From an uncultured Erysipelotrichaceae bacterium (GTDB taxonomy: Bacteria; Bacillota_I; Bacilli_A; Erysipelotrichales; Erysipelotrichaceae): DNA of 33,737 nucleotides. The translations under genes and the position numbers were made by a program. The notes under the pieces are model-generated. The model saw only the letters and a list, made by a program, of their open reading frames with translations. It was not told the origin of the DNA and ran no database searches. Positions within the stretch are counted from its first letter, which is position 1; every line of letters begins with the position of its first letter. Shown here piece by piece: positions 29,425-33,737 of this stretch. Location of the stretch: NCBI GenBank assembly GCA_902775735.1, contig CACYNH010000029.1, positions 1-33,737 of the forward strand, in the 5' to 3' direction.

Positions 29425-30533
29425 TGGAAAAATACAGAATCTTTGTGATCAATCCGGGCTCAACTTCCACGAAGCTCGCGTTATTTGAGAATGATGAAAA
29501 GCAGTTTGAGTGCGATGTCTTCCATGATTCCACAATCCTGAAGACATTTCCGACACTGAACGATCAGGTCGATTACAGAATGGAGGTCATCTTTGATTTC
29601 CTGAAAGAGAACGGCATTTCCCTGGAGGGAATCGACGCGATCGCGGCCAGGGGCGGCGGCTGTTATTCGGTCATTGCCGGCACCTATGAAATTTCTGATC
29701 TTCTGGTGGACGACGCCAGAGCCAACAAGGCAAATCTCTACCACGCCTCCATGCTGGGAGTGCAGCTGGCAAAGAGAGTGCAGGAAATCTATGGCGGAAA
29801 GATGTATATGATCGATCCGACCTGCACGGATGAACTGCAGGATCTCGCCAGGATCACCGGCGTGAAGGGGTGCTACAGACACGCGGCGTCCCATCCGCTG
29901 AACCTGAAGGCGACTTCAAGAAAATATGCCGAATCCATCGGAAAGAAATATTCCGATCTTAACCTGATCGCATGCCATATCGACGGCGGGATCTCCGTCA
30001 CGGCACATAAAAAGGGCATGATGATCGACGCGATTGACGGAGCGGGAGGCGAAGGCCCTTTCACACCGACCAGAATGGGCGGCATGGCCGTCACTGACGT
30101 GCTGAGATTCCTCTATGGAAAACCGAAAGAGGAAATCCGCAACCTGTGCTCTGTGACCGGCGGCTTCTCATCATGGTTCGGCACCTCCAATTCCGACTAT
30201 GTCCATGATCTGGTTGAAAAGGGTGATGAGAAGGCGGTCATGATCTGGAACGCGATGATCTACAGAATCGCCAAATCGATCGGTGAGATGGCAATGGTCC
30301 TTCATGGCGATGTCGACGCGATCATCCTGACCGGCGGTTTAATGCGCTTTGATGATATCCGTGCACAGCTGCAGGAATACTGCGGCTGGCTGGCGCCGAT
30401 CGCGGTTTACGTGGGCGAGTGTGAAATGGAAGCGCTGGCCAAAGGTGTCCTGCGTGTCTTACGCGGGGAGGAAGAAGCGAAAACCTACTCCGGAAAACCT
30501 GTCTGGGATGGCTTTGCCTGGGACAAAGAGTGA
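29424..30533 (+). CDS. buk: Butyrate kinase
   Basis: The protein has 369 residues and belongs to the ASKHA acetokinase group. FVINPGSTSTKLALF (7-21) is the phosphate-binding start, AARGGGCYSV follows, IDPTCTDELQDLARITG and RHAASHPLNLKATSR are butyrate-kinase-type blocks, HIDGGISVTAH and DAIDGAGGEGPFTPTRMGG form the core, and ILTGGLMRFD is near the end. It interconverts butyryl phosphate and butyrate with ADP/ATP, or a branched-chain analogue. Phosphotransbutyrylase (ptb), its usual operon partner, is absent on both sides. The ATG has no ribosome site. Confidence 0.92.
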   Translation: MEKYRIFVINPGSTSTKLALFENDEKQFECDVFHDSTILKTFPTLNDQVDYRMEVIFDFLKENGISLEGIDAIAARGGGCYSVIAGTYEISDLLVDDARANKANLYHASMLGVQLAKRVQEIYGGKMYMIDPTCTDELQDLARITGVKGCYRHAASHPLNLKATSRKYAESIGKKYSDLNLIACHIDGGISVTAHKKGMMIDAIDGAGGEGPFTPTRMGGMAVTDVLRFLYGKPKEEIRNLCSVTGGFSSWFGTSNSDYVHDLVEKGDEKAVMIWNAMIYRIAKSIGEMAMVLHGDVDAIILTGGLMRFDDIRAQLQEYCGWLAPIAVYVGECEMEALAKGVLRVLRGEEEAKTYSGKPVWDGFAWDKE

Positions 30534-30543
30534 ATCTGAAATG

Positions 30544-30567
30544 AAAACCGGCGCTGCCGGTTTTTGT
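30544..30567 (+). terminator. Terminator of butyrate kinase
   Basis: AAAACCGGC (30544-30552) pairs with GCCGGTTTT (30556-30564) around GCT and ends in TTTTTG. Confidence 0.9.
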
Positions 30568-30570
30568 AAT

Positions 30571-30599
30571 GGGAAAAGAAAACCCGGATTTCTCCGGGT
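30571..30599 (-). terminator. Terminator of the cyclophilin gene
   Basis: ACCCGGA (30582-30588) and TCCGGGT (30593-30599) pair around TTTC. Read on minus, TTTCTTTTCCC follows. Confidence 0.8.
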
Positions 30600-30607
30600 G
30601 CGTATGA

Positions 30608-31087
30608 TCAGTCTTCGCCCTCGAGATAAACTCTCTTCATGACGACGTCATGGAGTGGCTTGTCTCTGAAGTTTGTTCTGACGGAAGCGATTTCGTCGAC
30701 TGCTTCAATGCCTTCAACGACTTTGCCGAAAGCGGCGTAGCTGCCGTCAAGATGCGGGGCGTCCTTATGCATGATGAAGAACTGGGAGGAAGCGGAATCC
30801 GGGTTCGTGGATCTTGCCATGGAGATGACGCCTCTTGTGTGCTTGAGGGGATTGTTCACGCCGTTGGCCGCGAATTCACCCTTGATGGTTTCCTTACTGC
30901 CGCCCATGCCGGTGCCGGTCGGGTCGCCGCCCTGGATCATGAAGCCCTTGATGACACGGTGGAAGATCAGGCCGTCATAGAAGCCTTCCTTCACCAGTTT
31001 TTTGAAATTCGCAACTGTGATGGGAGCTGCCTTGGGGTCAAGCTCAATTTTCATAATGGCGCCGTTGTCCATTTCGATAATAACCAT
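30608..31087 (-). CDS. Cyclophilin-type peptidyl-prolyl cis-trans isomerase
   Basis: The protein has 159 residues and is a single-domain cyclophilin. FYDGLIFHRVIKGFMIQGGDPTGTGMGG (with the catalytic Arg in FHRV), GVISMARSTNPDSASSQFFIM and LDGSYAAFGKVVEG are all standard. It is cytoplasmic. The ATG at 31087 is used because AAGGAG lies upstream and the domain begins at once; the longer in-frame reading to 31252 runs through the terminator of glgP and into its end. It lies downstream of glgP on the same strand but is separated by a terminator. Confidence 0.93.
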   Translation of the reverse strand: MVIIEMDNGAIMKIELDPKAAPITVANFKKLVKEGFYDGLIFHRVIKGFMIQGGDPTGTGMGGSKETIKGEFAANGVNNPLKHTRGVISMARSTNPDSASSQFFIMHKDAPHLDGSYAAFGKVVEGIEAVDEIASVRTNFRDKPLHDVVMKRVYLEGED

Positions 31088-31119
31088 TTTCTTCTCCTTT
31101 TCAGCACCCTTTGCATGAC

Positions 31120-31141
31120 AAAAGGGGCATTCAGCCCCTTC
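31120..31141 (-). terminator. Terminator between glgP and the cyclophilin gene
   Basis: AAGGGGC (31122-31128) and GCCCCTT (31134-31140) pair around ATTCA. Read on minus, the stem ends in CCTTTTGTC. The stem lies between the two genes, so some read-through may feed the cyclophilin gene, for which I saw no separate promoter. Confidence 0.75.
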
Positions 31142-31149
31142 ATTATACA

Positions 31150-33408
31150 TTATTTCAGATGCCAGATATCCCAGTTGTAATCGTTGATCGTGCGGTCGCT
31201 GGAGAAGAAGCCTGCCTTGGCAGTGTTGACAAGGGACTTTCTCTTCCACCATGCCCGGTTCTCGTAATCGTACATGGCGGTTTCCTTGACGGCGCAGTAG
31301 CTTTCGATGTCAAGCAGGGTCATGAACCAGTCTTTGTTGATGAGGTTGTCGCGCAGGGCGCCGAGCATGTTCACATCGCCGATCGCGCTGAGCTCAGGTC
31401 CGGTGATGAAGTCGATAATCTCATGGATGGAATGCGAGCGGTTGTAGTAATCGACCGCGTGGTAGCCTCTGGAATTGTAGAGGCCGATGACTTCATCGCT
31501 GGTCTTGCCGAAGATGTAGATGTTGTCATTGCCGACAAGATTGCGGATTTCGACATTTGCGCCGTCCGCTGTGCCCAGGGTGATTGCGCCGTTTAACATG
31601 AATTTCATGTTGCCGGTGCCGGAAGCCTCCTTGGAAGCCAGGGAGATCTGTTCGGAGATATCGCAGGCCGGCACAAGGATTTCGGCTTTGTGGACGTTGT
31701 AGTTGGTGATCATGACAACCTTCATCCATGGCGCGACATCCGGGTCGTTGTTGACAAGTTCCTGCAGGCAGAGAATCAGGTGGATGATGTTCTTGGCCAT
31801 GATGTAAGCCGGAGCAGCCTTGCCGCCGAAGATGACGGTGACCGGTGTCTGGGGCTTCTGGCCGCGCTTGATCTGCAGGTATTTGTAGATGACCCACAGG
31901 GCGTTCATCTGCTGTCTCTTGTATTCATGCATGCGCTTGATCTGGACGTCGAAGATGGAATTGGGATCGACATCGATGCCTTCTCTTTCCTTGATGAGCT
32001 TCGCGCATCTGACCTTGTTGTTGTATTTGATCTGAACCAGATGATCCAGAACGTTTTCATCGTTGTAATAGCGGAGCAGTTCCTCAAGATGGGTGGCGTC
32101 GGACTTCCAGCCTTCGCCGATGAGCTGGTCGATATATTCGGAAAGCTCATGGTTTGAATGCATGAGGAATCTTCTGAATGTGATGCCGTTTGTCTTGTTG
32201 TTGAACTTGGAGGCGTACACATTGTAGAAGGGCTTGAGTTCCTGGTGCTTGAGGATCTCGGTATGCAGGGCGGCGACGCCGTTGATGGAATGCGAGAAAT
32301 GCATGTCCATTCTCGCCATGTGAACGCGGTTTTCATCGTCGATGATCGCCAGGTCCGGATTGGCGTTGAACGCGCAATAGCCGGCGTAGTCAAGACCGGA
32401 GATGATCGGCACCAGATGCGGAACGACCTTCATCAGGTAATCCAGCGGCCACTTTTCAAGAGCTTCCGCCAGGATGGTGTGGTTGGTGTAGCCGCAGACA
32501 TTGATGACGATGTCGGCTGCCCGCTTCATCGGAACGCCGTCTTCAATGAGAAGGCGGATCAGTTCGGGGATGATCAGGGAAGGGTGGGTGTCGTTGATCT
32601 GGATGCAGACATACTGGTCCAGATGACGGATTGAGTGTCCCTTTTCCTTTTCTTCCTTTAAGATCAGCTGGGCCGCGTTGGCAACCATGAAGTACTGCTG
32701 ATAGATTCTTAACAGCTGGCCGTCCTTGTCGGAATCATCCGGATAAAGGAAGAGGGTCAGGTTCTTTTCGATATCGGTTTTATCGAAGGCGATGCCATCG
32801 TGGACAATGCTTTCGTCAATGGTGTCGAGGTCAAATAAATGCAGGGTGTTCTTTCCGCCTTTGTAGCCGATGACGTCCATGTCATACATTCTGGACATGT
32901 AAGTTTTGTTTCCCAGACGCACCGGGAACTGCACGCCGGTGTCCTTTAACATGTTTTTGGCGGAGAGCCACTCGTCGGGGATCTCGTACTGCTTGTGATC
33001 GCGGAACTGCTGCTTGAACAGACCGAAGTGGTAATTCAGACCGACGCCGTCGCCTTCCATATTCAGAGTGGCGATGGAATCGAGGAAGCAGGCTGCCAGC
33101 CTTCCCAGGCCGCCATTGCCCAGTGAAGGTTCCTGTTCCTGTTTTTCAATGTCATCAATGTTTCTGCCATTGGCTTTGAGAAGCCTGTCCATCTCATCAT
33201 AGATGCCAAGGTTGATCAGGTTCTTTCCGAGCTGTTTTCCGATCAGGAATTCAGCGCTGATATAATAAAGCTTCTTTTTCCCGGAAATCTTCGGGATGGC
33301 CTCCGCCCTGTTTCTGACAAGGTCGGTCATCGCTTCATACAGTTCTTTGTCAGAAGCTTCGCCAATCGGTTTTTTCAGATATTCCGTCATTTCATTTTCA
33401 AGGGCCAT
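31150..33408 (-). CDS. glgP: Glycogen/maltodextrin phosphorylase
   Basis: The protein has 752 residues, slightly shorter than E. coli MalP (about 797). [74 protein letters not shown] and the PLP-lysine block [27 protein letters not shown] are all present. It releases glucose-1-phosphate from alpha-1,4-glucan. The ATG at 33408 has AGGAGG ten bases upstream and is preferred. An in-frame ATG at 33450 lies exactly at the predicted transcription start and would add 14 residues. No other glycogen genes are in the window. Confidence 0.93.
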   Translation of the reverse strand: MALENEMTEYLKKPIGEASDKELYEAMTDLVRNRAEAIPKISGKKKLYYISAEFLIGKQLGKNLINLGIYDEMDRLLKANGRNIDDIEKQEQEPSLGNGGLGRLAACFLDSIATLNMEGDGVGLNYHFGLFKQQFRDHKQYEIPDEWLSAKNMLKDTGVQFPVRLGNKTYMSRMYDMDVIGYKGGKNTLHLFDLDTIDESIVHDGIAFDKTDIEKNLTLFLYPDDSDKDGQLLRIYQQYFMVANAAQLILKEEKEKGHSIRHLDQYVCIQINDTHPSLIIPELIRLLIEDGVPMKRAADIVINVCGYTNHTILAEALEKWPLDYLMKVVPHLVPIISGLDYAGYCAFNANPDLAIIDDENRVHMARMDMHFSHSINGVAALHTEILKHQELKPFYNVYASKFNNKTNGITFRRFLMHSNHELSEYIDQLIGEGWKSDATHLEELLRYYNDENVLDHLVQIKYNNKVRCAKLIKEREGIDVDPNSIFDVQIKRMHEYKRQQMNALWVIYKYLQIKRGQKPQTPVTVIFGGKAAPAYIMAKNIIHLILCLQELVNNDPDVAPWMKVVMITNYNVHKAEILVPACDISEQISLASKEASGTGNMKFMLNGAITLGTADGANVEIRNLVGNDNIYIFGKTSDEVIGLYNSRGYHAVDYYNRSHSIHEIIDFITGPELSAIGDVNMLGALRDNLINKDWFMTLLDIESYCAVKETAMYDYENRAWWKRKSLVNTAKAGFFSSDRTINDYNWDIWHLK

Positions 33409-33449
33409 ATCTTCTTTTCCTCCTGTGAACCGGCTTTTCGCCAAATTCA

Positions 33450-33465
33450 TTGCAAAAGTATAGCA
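33450..33465 (-). promoter_or_regulatory. glgP promoter, +1 predicted on an in-frame ATG
   Basis: TGC-TATACT on minus (hexamer 33462-33457), then six bases (TTTGCA) and ATG at 33450. CTGGCA 17 bases upstream is a fair -35. The transcript would carry both a leaderless ATG and an SD-led start at 33408 in the same frame. Confidence 0.6.
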
Positions 33466-33653
33466 CAAAACAAATGAATTGCCAGTGAATGCGAAAATCG
33501 GAAACCATTTCGGAAAACGCGCTGTCTGCGGGAACTGTGTAACGGTGATCCACTGATCATATTCTTCTTAACCGGCATGCATGGATCCTGTCTTCAGACA
33601 GAACTGCGGTTCTCAATGGAGTGATTGTGGATTTAATCGCTGAAGTGAAAAGT

Positions 33654-33695
33654 TAAGTTCCACTCCCAAGCGCGGAGCGAAACAGGTGGAAGTTA
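33654..33695 (+). other. Structured non-coding segment in the right-edge gap
   Basis: The region 33470-33737 has no credible ORF. TAAGTTCCAC (33654-33663) pairs with GTGGAAGTTA (33686-33695) with one G-G mismatch, and CTCC with GGAG may pair inside. It could be part of a leader or small RNA on plus. I looked for T-box, TPP, SAM and lysine signatures and found none. Confidence 0.4.
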
Positions 33696-33706
33696 CAATT
33701 ACAGAG

Positions 33707-33736
33707 ACAGTGCTGAATTGAAGAAAACAGCACTGT
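33707..33736. terminator. Hairpin at the right edge, possible terminator
   Basis: ACAGTGCTG (33707-33715) and CAGCACTGT (33728-33736) are perfectly complementary, with a 12-base A-rich loop. The window ends before any T-run could be seen on plus. On minus no T-run follows. Confidence 0.45.
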
Positions 33737-33737
33737 T

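Noticed and set aside
30608..31252. Longer cyclophilin reading starting at 31252
   Set aside because: The added 55 codons cross the glgP terminator and end, have no family match, and the ATG at 31087 has a good AAGGAG site.
33600..33737. T-box or other known riboswitch at the right edge
   Set aside because: No GGGTGGxACCGCG-type motif or other class signature was found on either strand.
1..33737. CRISPR array, insertion sequence or prophage
   Set aside because: No regular direct repeats, transposase, integrase or phage-structural genes were seen.

Overview
The window looks like chromosomal DNA of a mid-GC member of the Bacillota, and a fermentative gut commensal fits best. The reasons are strong AGGAGG-type ribosome sites, many hairpin + U-tract terminators, a D-alanyl-D-alanine carboxypeptidase, GH4 and GH42 glycosidases, glycogen phosphorylase and butyrate kinase. 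An Erysipelotrichia-like lineage is a guess from overall flavour and was not tested. I see no phage, transposon, CRISPR or plasmid genes. The window reads as ordinary chromosome with one unusual cell-envelope operon.

Layout. 1-46: the first codons of a minus-strand gene that leaves the window. 186-1789: a HAD phosphatase translationally coupled to a membrane-anchored amidase-like protein that lacks a zinc ligand. 1871-2806: lactonase-fold beta-propeller. 2890-6122: a multi-pass YdcF/DUF218 protein followed by a membrane HAMP-SpoIIE phosphatase. 6205-11921 (minus): a five-gene Dlt-like operon encoding an amino-acid-adenylating ligase, a fold-type III PLP decarboxylase, a carrier protein, an MBOAT acyltransferase and an SGNH/DltD-like exported protein. 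12068-14546: a CPBP membrane protease and two poorly known small proteins. 14629-14704: tRNA-Ala(CGC). 14748-18887: S66 peptidase, SDR, D,D-carboxypeptidase and an RpiR regulator. 19036-20436: GH4 6-phospho-glycosidase, divergent from RpiR with a palindromic operator between them. 20500-24453: a leucine-rich-repeat / VWA-like / MoxR AAA+ operon. 24450-26828: MBL hydrolase, MTA/SAH nucleosidase and a membrane-anchored EndA-like nuclease. 26893-27234: FMN-binding lipoprotein. 27311-33408: GH42 beta-galactosidase, butyrate kinase, cyclophilin and glycogen phosphorylase. 33470-33737: non-coding, with strong hairpins.

The best candidate for an undescribed system is the Dlt-like operon. Standard dlt operons load D-Ala on DltC and pass it through DltB and DltD to teichoic acids. 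Here a decarboxylase is co-translated with the ligase, by a 4-nt overlap. Together with the Vin (vicenistatin) and Btr (butirosin) precedents for decarboxylation on carrier proteins, this suggests that an omega-amino acyl group (beta-alanine or GABA type), or another decarboxylated amino acid, is put on a surface polymer.

A second theme is transcription. Several genes have a -10 hexamer exactly six bases before the start codon and no Shine-Dalgarno sequence (starts at 46, 1871, 16032, 18011 and 18887; near-matches at 2890 and 29424). This predicts leaderless mRNAs next to normal SD-led genes.
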